64,000 nucleotides of DNA from Farysia itapuensis (taxonomy: Eukaryota > Basidiomycota > Ustilaginomycetes > Ustilaginales > Ustilaginaceae), in assembly GCA_023212645.1 (NCBI GenBank), contig JALBYC010000010.1, forward strand, positions 248,001-312,000, given 5' to 3'. The notes under the pieces were generated by a model. The model was given only the letters and a program-made list of their open reading frames with translations, searched no databases and was not told the DNA's origin. Position 1 is the first letter of the stretch, and the number at the start of each line of letters is the position of its first letter. The translations under genes and the position numbers were made by a program. Below are positions 39,168 to 49,900 of the stretch, piece after piece.

Positions 39168-39170
39168 CAT

Positions 39171-39669
39171 ATTCTAGCTGGTCGTCTAAGCTTGCCTTGA
39201 TTTTCCGCCGAGAACTGCCATCCTGACTATGTAGACCCAAGCTTCAGGCAGCAAGTATGCTTTGGAAGACAAAGATGCACAGATTGTGAATGTGGAGCTT
39301 TCGTTCATACGTTATTTTGGCGGTTCAGAAACGCGTTGGGCTGTCGTCACGTGGTCGAAACGGGAAAGCAACACATTTCGCACGAGTGAAATTGGAATGA
39401 TCACCCTGCGCTGGAAGAACAGAGACAAGCACAAGCCAGCTCGCGGGACACGTCGCAGAAACCAACGCATCGACACCCAGCATTTTGCACCTTGACTCCT
39501 GCGACCCAATCATCTACTTCACTTCCGCCCCAAGCTTTTCACAGCATCTGCTCTCGGTGCGACTAAAGAGCTGGTGCTTTCACTCCCGCCGGTCTGTGAT
39601 CTTTTCCCGGCGACGCGTCAAGCAAGCTGTTCCCGTCTGCGCGCCTAGTCGCACACATCGCCGTGCAAC
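39171..39669. other. Divergent intergenic region, unrecognised gene / alpha-COP
   Basis: This is a promoter region for both flanking genes. No coding content is visible. Confidence 0.45.
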
Positions 39670-42600
39670 ATGCAGATGCTCACAAAGTTCGAGTCCAAGT
39701 CCAATAGGGTCAAGGGCGTTGCTTTCCATCCCAAGCTACCTCTATTGGCAGCTTCGCTTCACAATGGTTCAATTCAGTTGTGGAACTATCAAACCGGTAC
39801 GATTTATGACCGGCTCGAGGAGCACGATGGACCAGTGCGAGGCGTTTGCTTTCACCACTCTCAACCGCTTCTAGTCAGCGGCGGTGATGATTACAAAATC
39901 AAAGTCTGGAACCACAAGACGCGCAAGTGCCTGTTCACACTGAACGGACATCTTGACTATGTGCGAACAGTCTTCTTCCACCACGAACATCCTTGGATCC
40001 TGAGTGCCTCTGATGATCAGACCATTCGTATCTGGAACTGGCAGAGCCGTACTTGTATCGCCATCCTCACAGGGCACAACCACTACATCATGTGCGCTCA
40101 ATTTCATCCCAAGGAAGATTTGATCGTGTCCGCTTCGATGGACCAAACCGTACGTGTTTGGGACATCAGTGGGCTTCGCAAGAAGAACACCTCGGCTCAG
40201 CCTCTGAGCATAGAAGAGCAGATCTCTCGGGCCAACAATGGTCAAGCGGATCTTTTCGGCAACACCGACGCCATGGTCAAGTACGTTCTCGAAGGTCATG
40301 ACCGCGGCGTCAACTGGGCCTCTTTCCATCCGACATTGCCACTGATTGTCTCGGCCGGTGACGACCGTCAAATTAAATTATGGAGGATGTCGGACACCAA
40401 AGCATGGGAAGTTGACACTTGCCGAGGTCACTTCAACAATGTCTCCTCGGCTCTCTTCCACCCGCGACATGAACTGATCATCTCGGATGCAGAAGATAAG
40501 ACCATCCGTGTCTGGGACATGGGCAAGCGCACTGCAGTACAGACTTTCCGACGCGAGTCAGACCGCTTTTGGGTACTCACAGCCCATCCTACGTTGAATC
40601 TGTTCGCAGCTGGTCACGACAACGGCCTCATTGTCTTCAAGCTCGAGCGTGAGAGACCTGCCTTTTCTGTGCATCAGAACAATCTGTTCTATATTCGAGA
40701 CAAGCAGGTTCGATCGTTGGATTTCAATACTGGCGCTGATCACGCGCTGCTTAGCGTCAAGCGCCTGGGCAACCAATACATTCCACCGCGCACTCTGAGC
40801 TACAATCCGGCTGAACGATCCGTCATCGTGACTTCGGTCAATGGTGATCAAGGCGTCTTTGACTTGGCACCCCTGCCACGTGATGCAGGCGGCGACCTGG
40901 GAGAATCTTCAACAGTCGGAAAGCGAGGCCAAGGCTCCAGTGCCATCTTTGTAGCTCGCAATCGATTTGCCGTGCTCGAAAAGTCGACTCAGACCATCGA
41001 GATCCGCGACTTGAATAACGCAGTGACCAAAACAATCACTCCGCCTCAGGCTATCACCGAGATCTTCTTCGGCGGTACTGCTAGTCTGATCCTCAGCACC
41101 GCGACGGGGGTGATCCTTTACGACATACAGCAGCAAAAGACACTTGCTGAGCTGACGAGTCCACCTGTCAAGTATGTAGTGTGGAGTAATGACGGCAGTA
41201 TGGTAGCTTTGCTCAGCAAGCACACCATCACGCTTGCAGACAAGAGCTTCACCTCGAGCAACCTCATCCACGAGACTATCCGCATCAAAAGCGCTGCGTG
41301 GGACGACAGTGGAGTCTTGCTGTACAGCACATTAAACCATATCAAGTATGCTCTACCTCAGGGAGATAACGGGATTATCAAGACGCTCGAGCAGCCCGTG
41401 TACTTGACTCGAGTCAAAGGCAAGACGGTGTCTTGTCTCGACCGTTCCGCACGTCCTCAAAATATTGCTATTGACCCAACCGAGTTCCGCTTCAAGCTCG
41501 CGCTAGTCCAAGGCAAATACGATGAAGTGTTGAGTATCATCAAGAACAGCAATCTGGTGGGACAGGCTATCATCGCTTTCTTGCAAAAGAAAGGCTACCC
41601 GGAGATTGCCCTTCACTTTGTTCAAGATAAAAGCACACGATTCGAGCTCGCGATCGAATGCGGCAATCTCGACGTGGCCCTTGAGACGGCTGAATCACTC
41701 AACGTCAACGAAGTCTGGGAGAGACTTGCAGCTGCTGCTCTTCGTCAGGGCAACCACAAGATCGTCGAACGTGCATACCAGCGCACTAAGAGCTTTGACA
41801 AGCTCAGCTTCCTCTACCTCATTACAGGCAACACGGACAAGCTGGCCAAAATGTCGGTCATTGCCGAGAAGAGAGGCGATCAGCTCAGCCGCTTCCATAA
41901 CGCGCTGTATCTTGGCAATGCCGAGACGCGCGCCAAAGTGCTATCTGAAGTTGGTATGCCCGCATTGGCATACTCGACTGCCAAAGTCAATGGTCTGGAG
42001 GACCATGCTTCGACCATCGCTGCCCAAGCTGCACCTGCAAGTGGCACTGCGGAGCTTGATCAGCACTTGGACCAAGGTGAAGGCACATCCAAGTTGTCCC
42101 CGCCAACCGCTGTGTCGCAGGCTTTCCAGCACAATTGGCCGATGCTGAGCAGCGAACAGAGCTTCTTCGACCAGGCCCTGATTGCCGGCAACGATGGCGG
42201 ACCTATCTTCAAGGACAACGCTCTGAACGGTACCAAAGCTCACGATCCCGAATCGTGGCTTGACGGAGATGCTCTGGAAGAGTCTGAGGAAGAGGAGGAA
42301 GGCTTCGACGCTGCTCCTGAAGACTTTGGCGAGGCGGAAGAAGCATGGGACCTGGCCGAAGAGGACGGCGCTCTGCCAGAAGAAGATGATGCTGTAGTTG
42401 CTCCTTTGGCCGACACGACGGTAGATGGACTGGGCGCAGGAAGCTCCGAACCGGAGCACTGGCTGCGAAACTCGCCCGTAGCGGCAGACCACGCTGCTGC
42501 CGGTTCGTTCGAGACCGCTATGACGCTGCTGTCGCGGCAGGCAGGCATTGTCGACTTTGCCCCGCTCAAGCCCCTTTTCATGGCTTCGTACCTTAGTGCG

Positions 42601-43383
42601 CGCAGCTATCTCTCTGCTGCACCCAGCGCTGGTCCCATCGAGATTTACCTTCGAAGAAACAACGAAGAGACCGAAGGCAAGGTCAGCAAAGCGCACCCCG
42701 CATCGCCCAGAACTGTACGATCACTAGCCTCTAATGAGCTGCAAGAAGGCTACCGAGCGGTGAGCTCCAACAAGCTGGCGGACGCCGAATCTATCTTCCG
42801 TCGTCTGCTTCACCAGCTGGTTTTGACGCCAGCTGTGACAGAAGCCGACGCGACAGAGATCCAGGATTTGGTCATTCTTTGTCGAGAGTACATCGTGGGT
42901 ATCTCTGTCGAGCTCAATCGTCGACAATTGCTCACGTCCGAGCCGGACAATATTGCACGACAACTGGAGCTGGCAGCTCTGTTCACCCACGCACAGCTGC
43001 AACCTCAACATCAGACTCTGGCTCTGCGAAGCGCAATGACGGAAGCTCGCAAGGTCAACAACTATGCAATGGCCGCCAGCTTTGCTAAGCGACTGATGGA
43101 CCTCTCGCCCGCTCCTGCCGTTGCGCAACGAGCACAGCAGATCATCTCGCTTGCCGAACGCAGCCCCAAAGATGCTGTCGACGTCCCCGGTTACGACCCG
43201 CTAGAACGTACGTTTGTCATCTGCGCTGGGTCTCACAAATTGATCACCGCCGCGGGAGCAGGCGCCGTCTCAGATCCTCTGACCGGTGCAAAGTACCTGC
43301 CTGAATTCAAGGGTACTCTCTGCAAGGTCACGCAAATATCCGAAGTTGGAAAGCTGGCCTCTGGTTTGCGCAGTCTTGCTTAG
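39670..43383 (+). CDS. COP1: Coatomer subunit alpha (COP1)
   Basis: This is a 1237-residue alpha-COP, the outer-coat subunit of COPI vesicles that return cargo from Golgi to ER and bind dilysine tails. The N-terminus MLTKFESKSNRVKGVAFHP starts a WD40 propeller (repeats to about 330) with GHLDYVRTVFFHH, GHNHYIMCAQFHP and GHDRGVNWASFHP. A second beta-propeller and an alpha-solenoid follow (about 340-800, for example LVQGKYDEVLSIIKNSNLVG). An acidic linker at about 850-910 leads to the COPA C-terminal domain that binds epsilon-COP, ending with the conserved region CAGSHKLITAAG and CKVTQISEVGK. Length and order are standard. One exon from ATG 39670, with ACA ahead of it as a good context. Confidence 0.97.
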   Translation: MQMLTKFESKSNRVKGVAFHPKLPLLAASLHNGSIQLWNYQTGTIYDRLEEHDGPVRGVCFHHSQPLLVSGGDDYKIKVWNHKTRKCLFTLNGHLDYVRTVFFHHEHPWILSASDDQTIRIWNWQSRTCIAILTGHNHYIMCAQFHPKEDLIVSASMDQTVRVWDISGLRKKNTSAQPLSIEEQISRANNGQADLFGNTDAMVKYVLEGHDRGVNWASFHPTLPLIVSAGDDRQIKLWRMSDTKAWEVDTCRGHFNNVSSALFHPRHELIISDAEDKTIRVWDMGKRTAVQTFRRESDRFWVLTAHPTLNLFAAGHDNGLIVFKLERERPAFSVHQNNLFYIRDKQVRSLDFNTGADHALLSVKRLGNQYIPPRTLSYNPAERSVIVTSVNGDQGVFDLAPLPRDAGGDLGESSTVGKRGQGSSAIFVARNRFAVLEKSTQTIEIRDLNNAVTKTITPPQAITEIFFGGTASLILSTATGVILYDIQQQKTLAELTSPPVKYVVWSNDGSMVALLSKHTITLADKSFTSSNLIHETIRIKSAAWDDSGVLLYSTLNHIKYALPQGDNGIIKTLEQPVYLTRVKGKTVSCLDRSARPQNIAIDPTEFRFKLALVQGKYDEVLSIIKNSNLVGQAIIAFLQKKGYPEIALHFVQDKSTRFELAIECGNLDVALETAESLNVNEVWERLAAAALRQGNHKIVERAYQRTKSFDKLSFLYLITGNTDKLAKMSVIAEKRGDQLSRFHNALYLGNAETRAKVLSEVGMPALAYSTAKVNGLEDHASTIAAQAAPASGTAELDQHLDQGEGTSKLSPPTAVSQAFQHNWPMLSSEQSFFDQALIAGNDGGPIFKDNALNGTKAHDPESWLDGDALEESEEEEEGFDAAPEDFGEAEEAWDLAEEDGALPEEDDAVVAPLADTTVDGLGAGSSEPEHWLRNSPVAADHAAAGSFETAMTLLSRQAGIVDFAPLKPLFMASYLSARSYLSAAPSAGPIEIYLRRNNEETEGKVSKAHPASPRTVRSLASNELQEGYRAVSSNKLADAESIFRRLLHQLVLTPAVTEADATEIQDLVILCREYIVGISVELNRRQLLTSEPDNIARQLELAALFTHAQLQPQHQTLALRSAMTEARKVNNYAMAASFAKRLMDLSPAPAVAQRAQQIISLAERSPKDAVDVPGYDPLERTFVICAGSHKLITAAGAGAVSDPLTGAKYLPEFKGTLCKVTQISEVGKLASGLRSLA

Positions 43384-43640
43384 CTCACGTTCTCTACCCC
43401 GTTCACCTTTCTCCGTACCATCATGTAGCGTTCCTGCCAATGACAGACACGTTTTATTTTCATCTTGAGGTGTATGTGTATGGACGAAGTCGAGATGAGA
43501 TTTGGCGCTTTACGACACGCGCCTCCACTCCAACACCCGAACGCAGCGCAAGCAGCTTTCGAGCTCTCAACCGATCCTGTCTCTGCCTCTCTGAGACTGA
43601 CCTCGTGGGAAGCAGTCGAGGCAGTCGCCGTAGGCAAGGC

Positions 43641-46517
43641 ATGTCGTTCCTGCCGACCGCGCTCAATCCTCTCGCTTCTGCATCTGCATCGCTGCATATC
43701 GAGTTCAAACCTGCCGCGCTATCGTACTTTACTATCTTTTGTCCTGCCCTGACTCCACTCAAGTCGAAGGATGATCAGGATGACCCGGATAACGACACCA
43801 AGCGCGAGGCGGCGCAGATCCTTTTCTACACGAGTCGTGCACGTGCGGCGGCCAAGGACCGGATGCTTCGACAGATTGGCGTAGCAAAGGGCATGGTCGA
43901 ATTCTGCAGCATGGTATCAAATGCCCCCTCGAGCTCATCGGCAACGGACAAAACCTGGAACGTACACTCCAGCAAGCGGCGCATGGTTCTAGTACAGGCG
44001 GAAAAGGGTATCTGGATCCATGCCAGCATTGATCTACCCCATATCATCCGACGAGACACTCTGAGTGGTAAAGCCTCGAAAGAGTACCACGACTCACTGC
44101 TTGCTGACGAATGGATCGAAGAGAGCATACATCGAGCGTGGAGGGACTGGCTCCTTCTCAATGGGCCCCCGAGCCAGATTCTGACACGCAAACAGGGGAG
44201 AGTATCGCTCGAAAGATCGCTGGAAAAGTACTTTTCGGTATGGGCTTGGAGTTGGGATCTCGAATTCGCAAGTAGCACCGCCCAGTCAGAACAGGATGCT
44301 GATGGCGAGATTCATAGAAGCGTGCTGGAAGAGAGCATTGATGGCTTTCCAATAGTTTCAAGAGCCCCTCGATCCAAGCTTGCTCAGCTCATGCGCTCAG
44401 ATGCTGCCCGGCAGCTTCTGAAGAACAATGAGCGAGAACTTATAGTTCTTTCCGACACGTCACTTCTGTGGCCGCCGAGCAACGCGGGCTGTCTCGATTC
44501 CGAAGATGAAGATACCGGCGAAGGGACTGACTCTGGTCCAATCCCATCTCCATTACTAGATTCGCAGACACGTGCTGAGCTCTTACGCAGAGTGGTAAGC
44601 CATCTGACTGGTCTCGAGAAGGAAAAGGACTTAGTGCGTGCTACTGCTGCTTCCACACTGAGCGAGGCCAGAAGACGCGGTACCTCCGGAGCTATACGGA
44701 ACAGAAGCACGGCACATGGAAACGCAAAGAACAAGCGTGACCTTCGTACTGGCTTGGGCATTGCCAGCAAACGTGTGGTGTCGACACCTGTACCTCAACA
44801 GCGCTCCGCCAGCGCGTCGAGCACGGCCTCGTCCTCGACCCTCAACGACTCTTCAAAATGGTCCAATTGGGGCGGCATATTTGGTCTGAGCAAGCTCTCC
44901 ATGCTGGGCGGGAGTACGCCCGAACGTAGCTCGACGCCCGTAACCGAGGAAGCAATTGTTGCATATCCAATACTCGCGCAAGACAAACACCAGAGCGACT
45001 TTCAAGCATCTGTCCGCTCGCAGCCCGATCTGCCTGTTGTGGTAGCTCCGGCACAAGACAGCACAGCGAGCAATGAAGTAGCTGGGCCATTTCAGCTCCT
45101 ACAACAAAGACTTTCCGAAGCTGTCCCAATACAAGAAGCGGGCATCAAGATGTGGAGTGGAGCTGAGACCGCCTTCAGAGGCCTGGGAGCGTCTCTGGGT
45201 CTGGGTAGCAGCAGTCCAAGTGAAGACCGCGTCAGGTCAAACGATGCAGCAGAGGAAGCGACAGACGAAGACAGATTCGCGGACGCTTCTGTGGACTTAA
45301 GTCAAATCAGCGCAGACGCTGATGCAAGCATCATCACCAAGGTATCCATCCTGGAGCCAGAAGTTGACATCAATGAATTGTCGGCTGCACTAAGCACCGA
45401 TGCCGTCGACGACGATGTCTCGATCGGTCTCTTTGATCCAGGCAGATCTGAGATAGAGAACTCGCCCGAGACTGTGGAGCCGACATCCATTCTACCGGGA
45501 CTTACCTACAAATCTGCAGCTTCGGTCAAAGCCATTGAAGAAGGGCACAGCAGCGTGGATTCGTCCTCTATCCGTACAGGATCGAGCACGAAGGCCTTTC
45601 CTTCCATCTCGGTGACGTCTGCAGCATGGTACAATGCCAAAGTATCGAAAAACGGCACTACCTCGAGCGAGACCTCCTCCTCCCCTCGGCTCGCACATCC
45701 AGAGGATATGGATCACACGTCACAGCCTCTCGCCGAGATGCCAAAGTCAGGGCTTGGTGACGATTCGCAAATCGACCTGGACCCTACCGATGCTTCCATT
45801 AGCGCCCTTTCGTTGCAGTCGGAGCATCACGATTTCGAGCTTGACGGATGGGGACGCGAGCGCCCTATTCCTTTCCAGACTTTCAGCTGTCATTCTGGAG
45901 AACAATTAAGCAACGATGTGAACGGAGACCCCACAACCGTGACGCCTTTGCACAAGTACAAGATCTCGTTCACTACGCGTCGATTACTCACGCTGGTTCT
46001 CGTCGAGAGAGACACTGATGTGGATTCGAACAGCGGCGCAGATGAAGCCGAAGGATGCTGGCAGCTTCTCCGCCGGCTTCAGCGCATCTTGAACGACCAT
46101 GAGCGTGCCTCGAGAAGTAAAAAGGTCGAACAGGAACTGTCGTTGCGGTTTCTACATTTCGACGGCGCTAGTCAGACCTATCAGAGCAGTCTCAGTCCTG
46201 CAGAGGACAGACTGGACCGTGACGTGCTCAGTGTGGCTGAAGCGCATTGTTTGACAGCTATGGCACTGATGAAGCGGCACGGTGTCGTTGAAACATTTTC
46301 TCGGTCTAGCAGCGGCAAGACATGGACGGCAAGCCGACAATCTCGGATAGGCAAATCGGACAAGAGCGAGACAGAAACCTCAGGCATCGACAAGCTGGGT
46401 GTACCACATCGAGCAGACCAAACATTTGTGGTGCAGACAGGCAAGAACATCAGTATTGTCGATTGCGACAACGAGCTACGCAGGTTGGCCAACGTCTATC
46501 CCAGTTTTGGGATATAA
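43641..46517 (+). CDS. CCZ1: CCZ1-like subunit of the Mon1-Ccz1 Rab7/Ypt7 exchange factor
   Basis: This is a 958-residue predicted CCZ1, which with Mon1 activates Ypt7/Rab7 on late endosomes and autophagosomes. The first longin domain is visible at the start: LSYFTIFCPALTP, then AAQILFYTSR, DRMLRQIGVAKGMVEFC and RRMVLVQAEKGIWIHASIDL. The middle is a long Ser-rich disordered region (about 230-720). The conserved C-terminal part resumes with YKISFTTRRLLTLVLVERD and ends VQTGKNISIVDCDNELRRLA, typical of the last Ccz1 longin-like domain. The start at ATG 43641 puts the longin domain about 27 residues in; the frame is open to ATG 43440, but those extra 67 residues are Ser/Arg-rich and lie in the 3' region of alpha-COP. 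One exon. Confidence 0.87.
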   Translation: MSFLPTALNPLASASASLHIEFKPAALSYFTIFCPALTPLKSKDDQDDPDNDTKREAAQILFYTSRARAAAKDRMLRQIGVAKGMVEFCSMVSNAPSSSSATDKTWNVHSSKRRMVLVQAEKGIWIHASIDLPHIIRRDTLSGKASKEYHDSLLADEWIEESIHRAWRDWLLLNGPPSQILTRKQGRVSLERSLEKYFSVWAWSWDLEFASSTAQSEQDADGEIHRSVLEESIDGFPIVSRAPRSKLAQLMRSDAARQLLKNNERELIVLSDTSLLWPPSNAGCLDSEDEDTGEGTDSGPIPSPLLDSQTRAELLRRVVSHLTGLEKEKDLVRATAASTLSEARRRGTSGAIRNRSTAHGNAKNKRDLRTGLGIASKRVVSTPVPQQRSASASSTASSSTLNDSSKWSNWGGIFGLSKLSMLGGSTPERSSTPVTEEAIVAYPILAQDKHQSDFQASVRSQPDLPVVVAPAQDSTASNEVAGPFQLLQQRLSEAVPIQEAGIKMWSGAETAFRGLGASLGLGSSSPSEDRVRSNDAAEEATDEDRFADASVDLSQISADADASIITKVSILEPEVDINELSAALSTDAVDDDVSIGLFDPGRSEIENSPETVEPTSILPGLTYKSAASVKAIEEGHSSVDSSSIRTGSSTKAFPSISVTSAAWYNAKVSKNGTTSSETSSSPRLAHPEDMDHTSQPLAEMPKSGLGDDSQIDLDPTDASISALSLQSEHHDFELDGWGRERPIPFQTFSCHSGEQLSNDVNGDPTTVTPLHKYKISFTTRRLLTLVLVERDTDVDSNSGADEAEGCWQLLRRLQRILNDHERASRSKKVEQELSLRFLHFDGASQTYQSSLSPAEDRLDRDVLSVAEAHCLTAMALMKRHGVVETFSRSSSGKTWTASRQSRIGKSDKSETETSGIDKLGVPHRADQTFVVQTGKNISIVDCDNELRRLANVYPSFGI

Positions 46518-46900
46518 CAGGGCTCGGCTCAGCACAGAAATTTGAAATCCGCATGTGACCTCGTTATCGCTACACATTCGGATTTGCCGGCCACAACGAC
46601 TTCTGCGCGCATCGCAATCCCATTCCAGTCCACATGTTGCGCCCTTGAACCCGTGTTGTATCTGTTGCTCACGGCCCATGTCCCATGATGCACCCGAGAC
46701 GGAGCAAGCTGAGTTGCGTTAGCGTGTATCACTGCAGCATTGCTGTTGTCATTACCATAAGAGGCAAGGTCGCGACCCTGCAGAAGAACAAACTTTCTAA
46801 TTCACGCGAGATTTTGCCAAATTTGACCGATATTGTATGTGCACTCTGTCTCTCTCTCTCTCTCTTGCCCCCCACCACATTGTCTCTCGTAGCTGCCGAG
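46518..46900. other. Promoter and leader of the glycine decarboxylase gene
   Basis: It lies between CCZ1 and the P-protein start on the same strand. It contains a perfect TC microsatellite at 46849-46865 close to the start. The coding frame is open upstream, but the extra residues lack a sensible protein pattern. Confidence 0.5.
46849..46865. repeat. TC microsatellite in the GCV2 leader
   Basis: Seventeen bases of uninterrupted TC repeat lie 36 bases upstream of the start codon. Pyrimidine tracts in this position are common in fungal leaders. Confidence 0.85.
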
Positions 46901-49900
46901 ATGATGGCCACGAAGATGCTCTCACGCTCTCGCGGCATCGCAGCTCGATCAACTCGAATCCTTTCCGCGCCTTCTGGCTCGCGATGCGCGATTGCCTCCA
47001 TCTCTTCCCGTGCCGTCGCTCCGCAGCTGTCTCATCGTGGACTTGCGACCCAGAGCTCTACGGAGAATGCGCCCGAATTTGGCTCGCGGCAGGTGGCCAA
47101 GTCTGTCTTTGCTCCGCTCGACATGTTTGAGACCCGACATGTTGGTCCACGCGAAAAGGACATAGACACGATGCTCAACGCCCTCGGCTATCAGGAAATG
47201 GAGCAGATGGTGGCCGACACGGTCTCTGAAAGCGTCCGCCTCGGCAAAGATGCCACCTTCTTTGAGCAGATGAAGCCCCTTTCCGAAAGCGAGCTGGCTC
47301 AAAGAGCTGAAACAATTGCAAAAATGAATCGTCCATTCAAGAGCTTGATCGGAATGGGTTACCAGAACACTTTGGTCCCTCCTGTCATTTTGCGCAACGT
47401 TTTGGAGAACCCTGCTTGGTACACAAGCTACACCCCCTATCAGCCTGAAATCGCCCAGGGTCGGCTCGAGTCTTTGATCAACTTTCAGACTATGGTCAAG
47501 TCACTCACCGGTCTCGATATCGCTAACGCTTCCTTGCTGGACGAGGGCACAGCTGCTGCCGAGGCTATGATTCTCGCGTATGGTCAGACAAAGAGCAAGA
47601 GAAAGACGTTCCTTGTCGATCGAGGCGTCTTGCCCCAGACCGTGGCTGTCCTTCGGCAACGAGCAAAAGGATTCAACATCAAGATTGTCCACACTGACCT
47701 GCGAACTCCTTCTGGGCACAGGCTTCCACCTGCAGATGAACTTCCACGAGAAGACATCATCGGTGCCCTGGTGCAATACCCAGATGTTGACGGCCGACTG
47801 ACTGATTGGGAAGCGTTGGCCAACGAAATCAAGGGCTATGGAGGCATGGTGGTTGCTGCCACTGACCTGCTTGCGCTCACCATGATCAAGCCTCCGGGAG
47901 ACTGGGGCGCTGACATTGCTCTTGGCAACTCTGCACGATTCGGCGTTCCGCCAGGGTTTGGTGGACCCCATGCTGCCTTCTTTGCTGTGCGAGATTCAAT
48001 CAAAAGAAAGATTCCAGGACGACTCGTCGGTCTGAGCAAGGACGCTAGTGGCGGTCCTGCATACCGACTGGCTCTCCAAACACGAGAACAGCACATCCGA
48101 CGAGAAAAAGCCACCTCCAACATTTGTACCGCCCAGGCTCTACTCGCCAACATGAGCGCCATGTACGCTGTCTATCACGGGCCTGATGGCTTGCGCAAGA
48201 TTGCCGGCAAAGTTCATGCCCTCACCCGTCTGCTCAAGCATGAGCTGACTGAGCTCGGTGTCCGCGTCATCAACCGCGATGGTGCTTTCTTCGATACTCT
48301 GACAATTGACCTTAGCAAGGCTGGCATTGGCGCTGTGCGAGTCCATGAGGAGGCTAAAAGAGCTGGACTCAATTTCCGTAGGATCAGCGACTCACGCATT
48401 GGCATCACTCTCGACGAGACTGTCAGCATCGAGGAACTTACCGATATCTTGAACGTCTTTGCATACGCACTCAAGCAGATCAAGTCAGGTCATGTGCCCT
48501 ACAAGCCCGAGGATCTAATTGACATTGCCACAAAGATTGGTCTCGATGCGTCGGCCGCTGAAACTCTCAAGGTATCATCACCAGTCGCAGTCAAACCGAA
48601 GAACGCTGCGCCAGAGAACACCGATCTGCCCGCTGTGCCAGACTTTAGCCGAGCGTCCAAATTCCTCACACAGCCTGTGTTCTCTGCACACAGGTCCGAG
48701 ACGCAAATGCTTCGCTACATCCACTCGTTGCAGGCCAAGGATCTCTCGTTGGTGCATGCAATGATCCCGTTGGGTTCATGCACAATGAAGCTCAACTCGA
48801 CCTCTAGCATGATGCTCATCTCCAAGCCCGAGTTCGCTCAGCTTCACCCTTTCGCCCCCGAAGAGCAATCTCAGGGCTACGATGTCTTGATTCGAGAGCT
48901 AGAGCGTGACCTATGCATGATCACAGGCTTCCCTGCTGTGTCCTTGCAGCCCAACTCTGGCGCACAGGGAGAATTTGCTGGCCTGTCCGTCATCCGCGCC
49001 TATCATGAGTCGAAAGGAGAAGGCAAGCGAGACATTTGCCTGATTCCCACCTCTGCTCACGGCACCAACCCTGCTTCTGCCATCATGGCCGGCATGCGTG
49101 TCGTTGCCGTCAAGACCAAGGCGGATGGCTCTATTGACCTCCAAGATCTCAAGGAGAAAGCTGAAAAGCACAAGAACGAGCTGGCCGCTACCATGATCAC
49201 GGAGCCAGCTACCACAGGCTGCTACTTTTCTGGAATTCAGGAGGCGTTCAAGATCGTGCATGCGAACGGTGGACAGGTCTACCTTGACGGTGCCAACTTG
49301 CAAGCCCAAGTGGCTCTCACTAATCCAGCCATCATGGGTGCGGACGTTACCCATTTGAACCTGCACAAGACCTTCTCGATTCCGCACGGTGGAGGAGGTC
49401 CCGGTGTCGGACCCATTTGTGTCGCTGAGCACCTTGCGCCCTTCCTGCCCGGCCATCCGCTTGCTTCGACTGGCGGAGAGCTAGCTATCGACCCCATTTC
49501 GGCTGCGCCATGGGGATCTGCGTCTATCCTGACTATTGCTTGGGCGTACATCAAGATGCTTGGTTGGTCTGGCCTAAAGAAATCGACCGAAACGTCGCTG
49601 TTGGCTGCCAACTACGTCGCTCACCGCTTGAAGGATCACTACAAGCTCAAATATACGGGTGACAAGGGTCGTGTTGCGCACGAGCTGCTGATCGACGTCG
49701 CCGAGTTCGAGGATGTAGGACTCAAGGTGATGGACTTTGCCAAACGCCTGATCGACTACGGTTTCCATCCTCCGACATGCTCGTGGCCCATCTCGACTGG
49801 TCTGCTGATCGAAATTACCGAATCGGAAAGTCTGCAAGAAATCGACCGACTGGTCGATGCCTTTATCTCGATCCGACAAGAGGTCGAAGAAATCCGACAG

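Noticed and set aside
41941..42696. 251-codon open frame antisense to alpha-COP
   Set aside because: It is a shadow of the real coding strand; the sense strand encodes conserved alpha-COP over the same bases.
43440..43640. N-terminal extension of CCZ1 from ATG 43440
   Set aside because: The 67 extra residues are Ser/Arg-rich and unlike the family, and lie within the probable alpha-COP 3' UTR.
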